From assembly GCA_002917775.1 (NCBI GenBank), contig KZ627149.1:475689-539688 (forward strand): 64,000 bases of DNA, in the 5' to 3' direction. The notes beneath the pieces were generated by a model. That model was given only the letters and a program-made list of their open reading frames with translations, was not told the DNA's origin and did no database searches. The translations under genes and the position numbers were made by a program. The DNA is from Glaciozyma antarctica PI12. Its lineage: Eukaryota > Basidiomycota > Microbotryomycetes > Kriegeriales > Camptobasidiaceae. Within the stretch, counting starts at the first letter, position 1. Each line of letters opens with the position of its first letter. Shown here piece after piece: positions 33,651 through 45,515 of this stretch.

Positions 33651-34546
33651 CACGAGGACGGCGATGCTCCTTTCCAGCACTCTCGCACAGCACCTTCTGA
33701 ATTGATTTCGCGAAGAACGGGTCCTGCGCGATCGCAGCGCGAACAGCAGCGAGGGGGCGGCAGGAGTAGCGGAGGGGGGACTGCGGTCCGCGGAGTGGCG
33801 GAGTAGCGAGGGGCTTATAGTGAAGCTGCAATTTTTCGAAATATCTTTCGGTGGCGAGGGAAGAGTGGCGTCAACTCTGCGTCCGAGGAAAGGGTGTCGG
33901 TGTCGTCGTCTTCGTCGCGTAGCTGAGACCTGAGATGTCTTCAAAGTTGAAGCGGGACTGGATGAGCTTTGAGAGGGCGTTCTAAAGCGGTGGAGGGACG
34001 GTAGGGAGGGAGAAGCGCCGAGTGATGGGAGTTGCGAGAGAGCTTGATTTTGATCTAGGTGTTCGTGTCGGGGGAGAAACGAACGAAACGCGAAGAACCT
34101 GGTCTCTGTAGCCTCCTTATGAGTCACTCTGCGGCGTATCAGCTGCGAGAAGTGTCAAAGCAGGAAGAAGCAGAGTTGGGGACTCGCGCAGACCTCACAG
34201 CAGCAGCATCACAGACTCGAGCAGCCCACAAATTACCGTCTAGGAAGGAAGTTCTCAACCTCACTCAGCTACGAAGGTGTATAACGAGTGTCTGAAAGAA
34301 AGACTCCGCGGAGGCATGGCACTCTGAGCCAAATTCTCGTGCAAGGTGAGATTGAAGCCCTGCCAGCTTCTCTCCGACCTCTCCAGCCTGCTCAGCTCCT
34401 TTAGTTCCGCAGAAGACGAGGAGGAAGAGGTGGCCCACTCGAAGTCTTTCGCTCTGAAGCCCCTTGGCTCTTCCTGGCTCTCTCCCCTCTACCGGTCTGC
34501 TGCTCCCTCTCAACAGAGCAGTCGCGCGAGCTACAAGGCTTACAGA
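33651..34546. other. Intergenic region with divergent promoters
   Basis: About 900 bp between the minus-strand FAR1-like gene and the small plus-strand gene, the largest gap in the window. It includes an AT-richer patch (AATTTTTCGAAATATC at about 33830). Open frames here lack conserved motifs or splice signals. I recognise no RNA gene or mobile element. Confidence 0.4.
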
Positions 34547-34913
34547 ATGTGTGAGGTCTTCACGGCAGGCGTACGTTAGCTCCTACCCGCCTTCGCGTGC
34601 GTCCTGGGACTCACGCTCTCACCGCAGATCTACTCCTGCATCAACAGTCCGTCCGCCCCGCACCTCTACCAGATCCCACTGACCAACCTCCAGCCGGCGG
34701 CTCACGCATCTCCTGCTGCACGTTCTGCAACCCCGCCCGCTGCCGACAAGTCTGCTGCGAGTGCCGCTGCGCAGGGGAGCAGGACGACCGGAGGACCGCA
34801 GGGAGGTGGGCACGGAGGATAGGATCGTGCAGGAGATGGTGAGGACTGGAGGGGAGGTGCCGAGATATGAGGGACGGGTGATGGAGGTGCCCAAGGCCGA
34901 GGGAGGGAGCTGA
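34547..34913 (+). CDS. Small protein of unknown function
   Basis: A three-exon model gives about 85 residues: MCEVFTAG (34547-34570), intron GTACGT...CACCGCAG (34571-34627), then IYSCINSPSAPHLYQIPLTN..., a second 52-nt intron (GTCTGC...ACCGCAG, about 34750-34801) and EVGTEDRIVQEMVRTGGEVP...AEGGS, stop TGA 34911-34913. The second intron is chosen because it alone joins two coding-like frames in phase. Alternative reading without it stops at 34822, and a third frame is cysteine-rich. No signal peptide, membrane segment or known motif. Moderate belief that a gene exists, low belief in exact structure. Confidence 0.4.
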
Positions 34914-35084
34914 GTGCGAATACAGGGGGTTGTACAGAGGTGGATGGAGAGGGAGGAGCTCTGCGGTCTCTGCTCTTTGTTTCCTCTCGCTGGGCGGAGC
35001 GGCGAATGCGATCTGTTAAACTCCTCGGTCTACCCAAGCTCCTCCCCTGCCTCACGCGACGCCTTCCCACCCGACGCGACTTCC

Positions 35085-35889
35085 TCACTTCCCATACACC
35101 TCCTCCGCCCGCTTCTCAAACCCGCTCACCATCATCCCGCTAACTTTCTCCCACACCGCGCTCACCGCAGCCGCATGGAATGGCGAAGCGAAGGCGTACG
35201 TGAGGTCGAGGTCGACCTGCGTTCTCGGTCTTGCGGGTGCACTGGGAAGCGGTGGGAGCGGAGAGAGCGTCCAGCGCGTAACGAGATGCTTGAATAAAGA
35301 CGAGTCCTTTGCGGTAGCCTGCGATCGAGCCGTCAGCTCCACAACGACAGCACGAACGAAAGACTCACCTTGACCGAATCCCACTTGCGCGTTTCGACGA
35401 GACTCACGTACCCCTCCTCATACCCCATCGCACCGATCCTCAGCTCCGCATCCATCTCCCATCGCTCCCCCTCCTGCTCCCCCTGTCGTCCCAACCACCC
35501 CTTCTCCCGCACCTCGCACCTCTCCTTCCCCTTGTCCGGTATCCGGGTAGCCGAAAGAACCTTGGAAGCCGTCGCAAACGGGAGGAACGAGTGGTACGAA
35601 TCGACATCGGCGATGATGGCGTACAGCTGTTTCGGCGAGTACCTTTGCGCGCGAAGAATGAGCGCGGAGAGGCGATGAGAGGGTAGAGACGCACCTACGG
35701 CATTGGGCGGGATTCGGTGTAGATCGTTAGGCCGTTTTGGGTCTGGAGAGTACCGCGAGCGGTCGAGGTGGGAGCGGGGGAGGAGAAGGGGGAGGGGAGG
35801 CCGAAGAAGGATCGGGAGGTGGAGGGAGCGCAGGGGGAGAGTGCTGGTCTGGCGTGGGCCAGCAGAGTAGCTGCTCGTTGAGTCGCCAT
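35085..35889 (-). CDS. COQ10: Coenzyme Q-binding protein COQ10
   Basis: START-domain protein of the mitochondrial inner membrane that binds ubiquinone and aids its delivery for respiration. Presequence MATQRAATLLAHARPALSPC (rich in A, R, S; start 35889, although an in-frame ATG also lies at 35940). Domain: PYSPKQLYAIIADVDSYHSF, LPFATASKVLS, WEMDAELRIGAMGYEEGYVS, KDSSLFKHLVTRWTLSP and DLDLTYAFASPFHAAAVSAV, with the final helix VWEKVSGMMVSGFEKRAEEV. Intron 1 uses donor GTAGGTGCG and acceptor GCAAAG to create MPYSPKQ; a second intron lies at about 35317-35370. About 225 residues. Confidence 0.9.
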
Positions 35890-36093
35890 CGCTGTGAATA
35901 TGGAAGGAGGCAGAGGGGTCGAAGCTGGAATCCACTTCAAGCTTCCTCGTCGAGCGAGCCCTCTTCCCCTCTCTACATCTTTCGCTCAACACGCCTACAA
36001 AGACCACCTCTGAATTCGGGACCAGCTCACTCTCAGCCACCCCACCCGAGACCTCACCAAACTCCCCCGGAATCGTCTACTGCGCGCCGCGCA

Positions 36094-39050
36094 ATGGACG
36101 ACCTCCTCGGGCTCGACCTCTCGAAGCAGCCCAACCCAAGCTCCCAGCCCGGCCCACCAGCACCGAAAGGAAACCCCTCTTACGGCCGCTCGACCTTTGA
36201 CTACCTCTCCGCCGCGCAGCCTACCACCCGCACGCCCTCTCCCAGCCTCCAGCGCGCCGCGTCCCCCCTTGCTCCACGTACCGCCGCTCGACCTCCTCCC
36301 TCCACCGCAACCAACACGAATGCTGGAGGAGGGGACGACGCGTTCTCGTCCCTCTTTGGCGGGTCGGCAGGCGCGGCGACTGGGGGACTGAGCATGGCGG
36401 AACGGCTGGCGAAGGAGAGTGGTGCGAGGAATGGAGGGGTGGGGAATGGGAGTACGAGTGGGATGAGCTGGACTGCACTGAGTCCTACATCGACAGGTGG
36501 ATCGGGGTCGCGAGCTGCGTGAGTCCTTGTGTTCGAGGGTGGGTGCGTGGGAGCTGATGTTCGTTGCAGCTCACCAGCTATTCCTGCGAGAGCTGGATCC
36601 CTTAACACGCTCGCACGCGCTTCGCCAGTTCCACAAGCACCAGATCCAGGGAATTCGAACCTCCCGGAACGAAGAACTACTGCAAAGACAACTCAACGAA
36701 AAGTTGAACGGGGTCGCGAGCTGCGTGAGTCCTTGTGTTCGAGGGTGGGTGCGTGGGAGCTGATGTTCGTTGCAGCTCACCAGCTATTCCTGCGAGAGCT
36801 GGATCCCTTAACACGCTCGCACGCGCTTCGCCATCTCCAGGTGCAGCAGCTCCAGATCCCTGGGATTTCGACCTTCTCGCACCGACGACCTCCGCCAAAG
36901 CCATCTCTCCGCTCCCGACCCCGCTCGACCCATTCTCCCTCGACTTCGACTCTCCTTCCGCTCCTCCTGCGCCTTCGACAACCACCGCCGCCGCGACCGA
37001 CGAATTCGACCTCCTCGGTCCCCTCTCCGCGCCCGTCTCCTCCCTCCCCTCCCGTCCCTCCCCCTCCTCAGCTCCCTCCTCCCGCACCTCTTCCCGCCCT
37101 CCTCCCTCCCCCTCCTCCCCCCATCCTCCTCCATCCCGCCCCTCCTCCCCCCCTCCTCACGTCCTCGGCCAAATGGTCGAAATGGGCTTCTCCGTCTCCC
37201 AAGCTCGTATCGCGCTTATCGCGACGCTTAAAGATGGTGGAGAGTGGGACGTGGAGGGTGCGTTGGAGGTGCTTGTGGAGGAGGGACAGCGGGAGGATTT
37301 GAGGGTTCAAGTGGAGGAGGAGGAGCAGGGGCTTAGTGGAGGGAGGGAGAGGAGTCGACGGAGGTCGTGGGAGGAGGAACCGGTTGTGGCTGAGCCACCG
37401 AGGGTGGGGAGGAGAGCTCGGGAAGCGGCTGAGAGGGAGAAAGGAGGGAGGGAGGACGCAGCGGCCAAGGCGGCGGAACTTTTGGCGCAGGCGAGCAAGA
37501 TTGGGTTCAGCGTCTTCAAAAGCGCTAATGCGTATTGGGAGACGGGGCGCGCGACGATTCAGAAGGCTTTGGATGAGAAGATGGCGGCGGAGGAGGGGGA
37601 GGGAGGGGCGAAGAAGGGGAAGGAGAAGGCGACGGGGCGGACGAGGCCCAAGTGGATGACAGAGGATGTGCAGGGGGAAGAGGGGGAGGAGCCGCGAGCG
37701 GAGAGTAGGAAGGAGGGGAAGAGGAGGGAGCGGTCCAGGTCGCCACCGAGACCGCTCTTTCAGGATAGCGATGAGGAAGTCGCCGATTCTGTCCTCCCGC
37801 AACGGCCGGTCGCGCGGAAGGAGGAACAGCGGAAATTGAGACCGCCTGCGCCATCCCCGTCGACGAAACCTCCTCCTCCTGCCGAACCAGCAGCCGACTA
37901 CCGCTCGCCCTGGCGTCGACCGAAACCTTCTTCCACCCCCGAACCCGCCTCTCGACCTCCTCCTCCCTCCGCTCCAGCTCAACATCCTCCTCCCTCCCAA
38001 CGTCTTCCCCCAGCTTCCCGACCTCCACCCGCACCGAAACCCGCGCGTCCCCCGCGCGTCCTCGTCCCCGCCTCTCCCGCTCAGCTAGCCTCCTCGACGA
38101 CGCACAAAGCCAAAGGCAACGATCTCTTCAAACTTGGTCGCTTCGGCGACGCCGAGCAGTCGTACAGCCTCGCCATCGCCGCCCTTCCCTCCGCGCACCT
38201 CGCCCTCATTCCCCTGTTCAACAACCGCGCGAACGCCCGTCTTAAAGTCGGGGATGAGAAAGGCGCCGCGGAGGATTGCTCGAGCGTCGTCTCGCTCATC
38301 CTAGGGCCGACGGGGAGCGTCGAGCGACTTGACCTCGCTGCGATCGAGGAAGAGTCCGGGGACGTCAATCTGAAGGAGCAGTTATCGAAGGCGCTTGGGC
38401 GGAGGGCGAAGGCGTATGAGGTTACGGAGCGGTGGGAAAAGGCGCTCGGGGATTGGACGGCGGTGCTGCAGGGTGGAGAGGCGTTCGCGCGCGGAGCGGG
38501 AGGGACGAAGCTCGCTAGCGAGGGAGTGGCGCGTTGTCGGAAGATGCTGGGCGGGGCGTCTTCGGCTGCACCTGCCAAGTCGACGGTTAGGACTGCACCG
38601 GTCGTCGTCGCGAAACCGGTCGTCGTCGCGTCGGGAGAAGCGGTCAAGGCGTTGCGAACGGCGAACGATGAGGCGGACGCGGAGGACGATTTGCGGCTCT
38701 CGCTCAAGGATGCTGTCGACGCCAAGCTTGTCGCATGGAAGGGCGGCAAGGAGGCGAATCTGCGCGCGTTGATTGCGAGCTTGGACAACGTTCTTTGGCC
38801 GGAGCTCGAGTGGAAGAAGGTCGGGATGCACGAGTTGATTAGCGAGGGTCAGCTCAAGGTGCGGTATGTGAGGGCGATTGGGAAGCTTCATCCGGACAAG
38901 GTGCGTTTTTCTTTCGTTCTTCTGTCAAGGGCAAACGCTGACTTGGTTCGTCGCTAGCTAAACGTTGGGAACACGACGGTCGAGCAGAGGATGATTGCTG
39001 GAGCTGTGTTCTCTGCGCTGAACGATGCGTGGAACGCTTCCAAGTCGTGA
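36094..39050 (+). CDS. SWA2: SWA2/auxilin-like clathrin-uncoating J protein
   Basis: Co-chaperone that recruits Hsp70 to disassemble clathrin coats; its partner clathrin light chain is also encoded in this window. Start MDDLLGLDLSKQPNP. The N-terminal region is disordered with clathrin/adaptor-type motifs (DPWDFDLL, DPFSLDFD, EFDLLG). Then a UBA domain (VLGQMVEMGFSVSQARIALI), a long charged/proline-rich linker, a TPR region (KAKGNDLFKLGRFGDAEQSY, FNNRANARLKVGDEKGAAED) and a C-terminal J-like domain (ELEWKKVGMHELISEGQLKV, AIGKLHPDKLN, NDAWNASKS). HPD is intact. Near the 5' end a 206-bp unit containing an intron and exon is duplicated; the reading frame is kept only if 36519-36775 is removed whole. 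Last intron about 38900-38958. Stop TGA 39048-39050. Confidence 0.9.
36503..36627 (+). repeat. Direct repeat, copy 1 (intron plus exon start of SWA2)
   Basis: 125 bp, base-for-base the same as 36709-36833 on visual comparison. It holds the exon end CGAGCTGC, a complete 51-nt intron (36519-36569) and 58 nt of the following exon. Confidence 0.95.
36709..36833 (+). repeat. Direct repeat, copy 2 (intron plus exon start of SWA2)
   Basis: Second copy, offset 206 bp from the first. Sequence after each copy is diverged but still alike at protein level (SPVPQAPDPGNSN against SPSPGAAAPDPWDFD), so the duplicated unit is longer than the identical block. Confidence 0.95.
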
Positions 39051-39314
39051 AGAGGGGAGTGTGTGTAGAGCTGAGTGTCGAGTTGGAAAGGAACTTGTTT
39101 CTCGGGGGAGCGAACGGAAGAGGGAGAAAGTAGACGGAAACGACCAAGTTCAAATATTTGCCACAGAATAAGAATGAAAAAGCTTCACCTCTTCCTCGGC
39201 CGTCGCCCACTTGGTTTGCTCAACTCCCGCCACTCCCCTCAGGCAACCCCCAGCTCAACCGTCCACCTCCCTCCGCCCCCTTCTCCGACTCCGACTCCGA
39301 CACAAAAGCCCAGC

Positions 39315-41956
39315 ATGGCACCCATCAGCGCATCCAAGGCGAAGCGTCTCGCAGAGAAGGTGAGGGCAGAGCGGAGGAGAGGTCATTGGGGGGGGGGGGG
39401 CGCGCACCAGCTAACTCAGCTCTCCTTTCGCGTCTTTGCAGGCCGCCAAGGGACTCCTCAAGGGAGGATCCTCCGCCACTTCCTCCAAGGGCGGATCCAC
39501 CGCGACCTCGACCGCCGGAACTCCCCTCACGAACGTCTCCGCCAACGGAAGCCAGGAAGACCTCAGCATGGCCAAGCTCCGCCTCGATACCGACCGCAGT
39601 GGCAGCGGAGTCCTTACCTCCGACTCCCAGAGTCGTGATATTCATATCGACTCGTACTCGCTCTCCTTCCACGGACGTCTCCTCATCGAAAACGCCGGTT
39701 TCTCTCTCAACTACGGACAACGGACAGCGGTACGTCCTGGTGCGGGCGGACAGGGTGGGGACTGACTCGTGTTTGTGGCGCAGATACGGTCTTCTCGGAG
39801 AGAACGGATCTGGAAAGGTGCGTCTTCAGTCGTCGAGCGGTGGCGAAGGACAGCGACTGAGCAAGTTTTATCTCTCCCGCAGACTACGTTCCTCGAGTCC
39901 ATGGCTGCTCGTGATGTCGAGATCCCCGAGCACATCGACGTGAGTCCGTTCTCGCAGCTCCCTCGTCGCCACCCCGCTCACCCCCCGCCTTTTTCGTGCA
40001 GATCTACCTCGTCCAGGGAGAAGTCGAGCCTTCCGACGTCACCGCTCTCGACTTCATCGTCCAATCCGCCCGCGACAAGGCCGCCCGTATTGAGCAGCAG
40101 ATCGAGGAGATGTCGGTTGCCGACGTTGTGGACGACCTCGGACTCGAGCTCAAGTACGAGGAGCTTGAGGAGCTCGACCCCTCAACCTTCGAGGCCAAGG
40201 CCGGTGCCATTCTGCACGGTCTGGGTTTCGGAACCGAGATGATGGCCAAGGCGACCAAGGACATGTCGGGAGGATGGAGGATGCGTGTCGCGCTCGCCAA
40301 GGCTCTCACCATTCGCCCTCATCTCCTTCTTCTCGATGAGCCTACGAACCATCTCGGTGCGTTCTCTCGCTCTAGCTTCGGATCCCAGGGAGCGATTGAC
40401 TGACTCGCTTCCTCGCTACAGATTTGGAGGCCGTCGTCTGGCTCGAGGCTTACCTCTCCACCTACAACCACATCCTTGTCATCACCTCCCACTCGCAGGA
40501 TTTCATGGACTCCGTGCGCATCTTAATCCTCTCGTGCTGGAGCTCGCGCTAACTTCCCGTTGCCGTCCAGGTCTGCACCAACATCATGGAGCTCACCATG
40601 CAGCGTCGCTTCAACACTTACCACGGAAACTACACGACCTTCGTCCGAACCAAGGAAGAGAACGAGACCAACCAGATGAAGGCGTACAACAAGCAGCAGG
40701 ATGAGATCAAGCACATCAAGGAGTGCGTTTTGACCTTGCGAGTTGTCGCACTGCACGTACTGACCCCTCCTCTCCAGCTTCATCGCCAGTGCTGGAACCT
40801 ACGCCAACTTGGTCAAGCAGGCCAAGTCCAAGCAAAAGGTGCGTTTACACGCTTCTGGTTCGATGGCGTTCGGTGAGCTGACGTCCCTCTCCCTAGATCA
40901 TCGACAAGATGGAGGCTGCCGGCTTCATCGAGAAGGTCAGCGAGGCCAAGCCCCTCTTCTTCAACTTCGAGGAGGTTCGCAAGCTCCCCCCTCCTATCAT
41001 CGCCTTCAACGATGTCGCTTTCGCCTACTCGGGCAAGATGGCGGACGCCCTTTACAAGGATCTCTCCTTCGGTATCGAGTGCGTCGCGCTTCCCGTCGTG
41101 CTCTCCCTGCGCGCTTGCTCACCTCTTCGCTTTCCCGCAGCATGGACTCCCGTGTCGCCATCGTCGGCCAAAATGGAACTGGAAAGTCCACCCTCCTCAA
41201 CCTCATCACCGGATCTCTCCAACCCCTCCAGGGCTCCGTCAACCGTCACCCTTCCCTCAAGCTCGGTGCGTCCTTCTCCAGAACCTCCCTCGCAGTTCGC
41301 TGACCTCGCTTTCCGCACGCAGCCAAGTACTCCCAGCACTCTGCCGACCAGCTCCCCTACGACATGTCGCCCCTCGAGTACTTCGAGACCACTTACAAGT
41401 CCAAGTTCCCCGACAAGGACATGCAGTACTGGCGCGGAGCGATCGGACGATTCGGAATCTCGGGAACGCACCAGACGTCCCCCATCCGTCAGCTCTCCGA
41501 CGGACTTCGCAACCGCGTCGTCTTCGCTCAGCTCGCCCTCGAGCACCCTCACGTCCTCCTCCTCGATGAGCCTACCAACCATTTGGATATGGGTTCGATC
41601 GATGCGCTCGCAAAGTGCGTCTAACTCTCCCCATTTTCGGTCGTTGAGCTTCGTAACTGACATCGTGCACGCAGAGCTATCAAGGAGTTCTCTGGAGGAG
41701 TCGTTATCGTCTCTCACGACTTCCGACTCATCTCGCAAGTCGCTCAGCAACTGTGGGAGGTCAAGGGCAAGAAGATTGTCGATCTCTCCAAGGTTCGTCC
41801 TCCTCCTCCTCTCCTCTCGCGCCCCGCTGACGATTCTGATGAATGCAGGAGGATGTGGATATCAAGAAGTACAAGGATACGCTCGTCGCCAACTCGAGGG
41901 CAGCCATCGAGAAGGCCAAGCTCGTGTCGAAGAAGGCGCAGAAGGTCTCGGTTTGA
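39315..41956 (+). CDS. ARB1: ABCF ATPase ARB1 (ribosome biogenesis)
   Basis: Soluble twin-cassette ABC ATPase (ABCF2/Arb1 type) acting in 40S and 60S subunit biogenesis; no membrane domains. Start [20 protein letters not shown], a typical basic Arb1 N-terminus. First cassette: [19 protein letters not shown] (Walker A), [15 protein letters not shown] (signature), [20 protein letters not shown] (Walker B), [13 protein letters not shown] (switch His). Linker [20 protein letters not shown]. Second cassette: [74 protein letters not shown]. Ends KAQKVSV then TGA 41954-41956. About twelve short introns; intron 1 contains a run of 13 G (39388-39400). Confidence 0.95.
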
Positions 41957-42455
41957 TTCTGTTTACCTACCCACCCCGCCTTTGTACTCTTTATCTTGGC
42001 GCCATAGAACTGCAACCTTTTTCAGCAAGTGATATTGGAGAGCAGGGAGAGAGAGTCGGTCGCAAACACCTTCGCAGTGTTCGCAGAATCGTGCACCGGT
42101 ACCATCGAAGCGAGCTCGGGGCAGCTGGAGCTCCGGTTAGCGTGGAGTAATTTGGCGCAGTGACCGTGTGCGAAGACCCCGGGATGGGAAGCTACCTGCG
42201 CGCCTGCGACGAAGAAGGTGGGAGAGGAAAGCTCGCTCGCTCTCGCGAGGTTTTCGGAACGCGTTCCTTGTTCCTCTTCTGTATCCTCTCCGCTCTCTCC
42301 GGACCTTGCGCTGGGGGGATTTATCTCGTGTGAAGCAGCATCACCTTTCGGAGGGTCGGTGCGCTGGACCCCTGCCGGGCGCGGGTATCCGCACTCCTTC
42401 CCTCGCTCGTTTCTCTGCGCTCTTTGCTCTTGTTCCTCTACCATCGCTTAAGAAG
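41957..42455. other. Intergenic region ARB1 / oxidase
   Basis: ARB1 3'UTR and the oxidase promoter. The oxidase frame is open upstream of its ATG to about 42168, but that part lacks secretory features. I saw no RNA gene or repeat. Confidence 0.4.
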
Positions 42456-45400
42456 ATGGTTCCACGCTCCTTGCTCCTCTCCGCCCTCCTCATCTCCCCC
42501 CTCGCTCTCGCTCTTTTTCTCCCAGAGGCCGCGAACGACCTCACCTCCCGCTCTCGCTTCGATCCAGAATCTTCTTCCTACAAGGAGAAACGAGCTTGGG
42601 GGAAAGCCTGGACGGGGACTACGACGCTCGCTTCCGCTGGGACTACTGGAGTCGGTGCGATGTAAGACTGGTCCTGGCGCGGTGGATCGGGCCGGGACCG
42701 TGCAGCTAACTCCTTCTTTATCGCTGCATTTTAGGCAGATCTCAGTCGTGAGCAACGACGAGATCCTCATCTACGACAAGTCGGAGGGAAATCCGCTTCA
42801 GGTGCGCTCGCCGCGAGGCTGTTTTCTCGCTTTCAGCTAATGACGGGTGGATAGGTCGATGGACATCCGGCGTGGGGAAGCATCTACACGATCAGCACGA
42901 AGGCTGTGAGGCCTCTTAACCTCCAGACGAACAGGTGAGGCTTCGCACGGGGAGTGACTTGGGCGATGCTGACGGTGCTGCTCTCAGCTTTTGTGCAGGT
43001 GGAGGATGGATCTCGAGTTCGTCGTTCTGGCTGGTGCTTTTGCAGGGAGCTGATCGACGAATGGTGTTGCAGACGGAACGCTCGTCTCTTTGGGAGGTGA
43101 GCGTATTGCCCCCAAGTTTCTCAACCGAGCTGACGACTTTTGCGAAAGGAAACCCGAACCAGGGAAGGTACTCCGACGCCAACGGACTTCAAGCTGTTCG
43201 ACTCTTTACGCCCTGCCCCAAGACCAAGACCGTGAGCTCGTTTCGTGTCGTCGTCGCTACCGTTCCGCTGACTTCTCCCTCGCGCAGTGCGACGTCTTCG
43301 AGGACCCGGTCAGGGTTCGTATGACTTCCGCTCGTTGGTATCCTAGCACTGTGCGCCTTGCGGATGGCTCCCTTCTCATCCTTGGTGGAAGTGAGTGCTT
43401 TCGCTACCGAGCTTCGCAGCTTCATTTTCTGACGAGCTTCTTTCTCAGTGATCGATGTGCGTCTCAGTTCGCCTGACTTGCAGAGATCTTACTGATATGT
43501 CTGCAGGGTGGCTACAACAATGTCAGTTCTGCTTGGTTCTGAGAGATCGCACGGAACTGACGCTTGCTCGACGTGAGGCACCTGCGACCGACAACCCTAC
43601 GTTCGAGTAAGCGGTTCTGGTCCTACCCACGCAGCGTAGAGCTGACTGTATCGCAGGTTCTACCCTCCCAAGGGGGACGGTCTTCAATTCTACTCCCAGG
43701 TATGCGTCTCTCGCGACTCTCCGTTGACGACGCCTAATGATCGGTCTCCATCCAAGTTCCTCCACGACGCTCTCAACACGAACTTGTTCCCAATCACTTT
43801 TGCGTTGCCGAACGGTCTCATCTTCGTCGCCGCCAATCGCATCGCGATGCTCTACAACTGGTATACCAACACCGAGACTCGTCTCCCCTCCTTCCCGAAC
43901 GGCGTCCGAGTAAGTTCTCTCACGACGTTCGCGACCTTCGCTGAACCTCCAACTTCGCAGATTGCCTACCCAGCCTCCTCAGCTTCCGTCCTTCTCCCCC
44001 TCACCATCGCGAACAACTGGACTCCCGAGGTCCTGATTTGCGGAGGGACGACCGCCGATACCGACATCGACGCCTACGAGCTTTCGGCGCAAGACCCCGC
44101 GAGCGCGCAGTGCGTTAGGATGGTGCTAACTACGGCTGGGATGAAGGGCTGGGCAGTCGAGCAAATGCCCGACGCTCGCGTGATGGGAGACGCTGTGTTG
44201 ACGCCCGATGGCAAAGTGCGTCGTGCGGTTCCGTTTCGGTTCTTTCGCTGACTTTATCGTTGCCGCAGGTCTTCATCGTCAACGTGAGCTTCCCTTCCTT
44301 CGTTTTCTAGTTAGAAGCGAGACTAAGGACCCGTTTTCTTCACGCAGGGAGCCAAGACCGGAGTCGCGTGCGTTCTTCCGTCCCCCTTCTGCCGTACGAC
44401 ACAGCTAACCGTCGCCCGCTACAGCGGCTACGGAAACGTCGCCGACCAGGTCGGAGCCTCTAACGCTGCCAACCCGAACTTCAGGCCGACGATCTACGAT
44501 CCTCTGCTCGCTGTCGGCAAGCGCTTCTTGACCAACTTCCCGTCCTCCAAGATCGAGAGGATGTATCACAGCTCGGCGTACGAAGCTTCGTTATATACCT
44601 CCGACGTAGCTGATCTGAGGTTCGGAACAGAACGTTGATGCCCGATGGCAGGATTTGGATTGCAGGCAGGTCCGTCGCAGCCGTCTTTTCTTTCGAATCT
44701 CCGTAAACTGACCTCTCGCGTTATATAGCAACCGTTCGTCGTAGTTCAGAGCTCCGAAAGACGTGCCCGCTGATGTAGGCGACCGAACAGCCAACGACGA
44801 CGTCTCCACGGTAAAATACGCCACCCGCTTCCAGGTCGAGATTTTCAGCCGTACGAAGTTCTCCTATTCCATGACCTGCGAGTTTCTGACGAGGTTCTTC
44901 AGCGCCTTACATCACTCAAACTCGGCCCACGTACTCCGGACTCCCCGTGCGTCGACCCTTTTCGCGCTCACGCTCACGCACTCGCCCTGGAACTGATTCG
45001 TCCATCTCTAGACCAACATCCTTTACCGACAGGCTTTCACTCTCCGTATCAACGTTCCTTCAGTGACGAAGATCGTCAGCGTTGTGCTGATGGATCTCGG
45101 GTACTCCACGCACGGGTTCGCTCCTCTCTTCCTCGCGTCTACTGGTTCTCGCACTGAAGCTTTTTCGCAGCGTCCACATGAACCTGCGAAACGTCGAGCT
45201 CGTTTGCACTCGCGTTGGGAAGACGACCCTCACTTGTACCGGCCCTGCGACGACGAAGCTCTACCCCCCAGGTTCGCATCCCTCGTCCGTCCTCAATGGC
45301 CCTGCTGACCGTCTTCGACAGGATACGCCTGGCTATACGTTCTCGCGGATGGTGTTCCCTCCAAGGGGCTTCAGGTCATGATCGGCAACGGAGCCGGTGA

Positions 45401-45515
45401 GTCCCGACGGTCAGGCGAGCGAACAGCCTCGAAAGCTGACCATTGCTCTCAACCAGGCCCGCCTGTCTCAGCCGCTGCCATCGAGAACCTGCTGGAGAAG
45501 ACTTCTCCGGTCTGA
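42456..45515 (+). CDS. Secreted copper radical oxidase (glyoxal oxidase-like, AA5)
   Basis: Extracellular oxidase that generates hydrogen peroxide from aldehydes or alcohols. Signal peptide MVPRSLLLSALLISPLALAL. Kelch-type core with SFCAGGGWISNGTLVSLGGN (cysteine of the Cys-Tyr cofactor), MTSARWYPSTVRLADGSLLI (tyrosine region), VLICGGTTAD, MPDARVMGDAVLTPDGKVFI, ERMYHSSATLMPDGRIWIAG (Tyr-His copper ligands), and C-terminal DUF1929 domain FSPPYITQTRPTYSGLP, STHGVHMNLR (His ligand), LYPPGYAWLYVLADGVPSKG. All expected copper ligands seem present. About 16 introns, the densest in the window, several exons under 40 nt. No C-terminal WSC or GPI signal seen. Stop TGA 45513-45515. Confidence 0.88.

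Noticed and set aside
36503-36833. Assembly artefact explanation for the SWA2 repeat
   Set aside because: The 81 bp between the identical blocks is unique and resembles the downstream sequence only at protein level, so a simple overlap error is unlikely, though not excluded.
37068-38000. Long minus-strand arginine/proline-rich frame opposite SWA2
   Set aside because: Antisense shadow of the SWA2 low-complexity linker; no start context or intron signals.
39388-39400. Run of 13 G
   Set aside because: Lies within the first intron of ARB1; simple homopolymer with likely length error, no sign of function.
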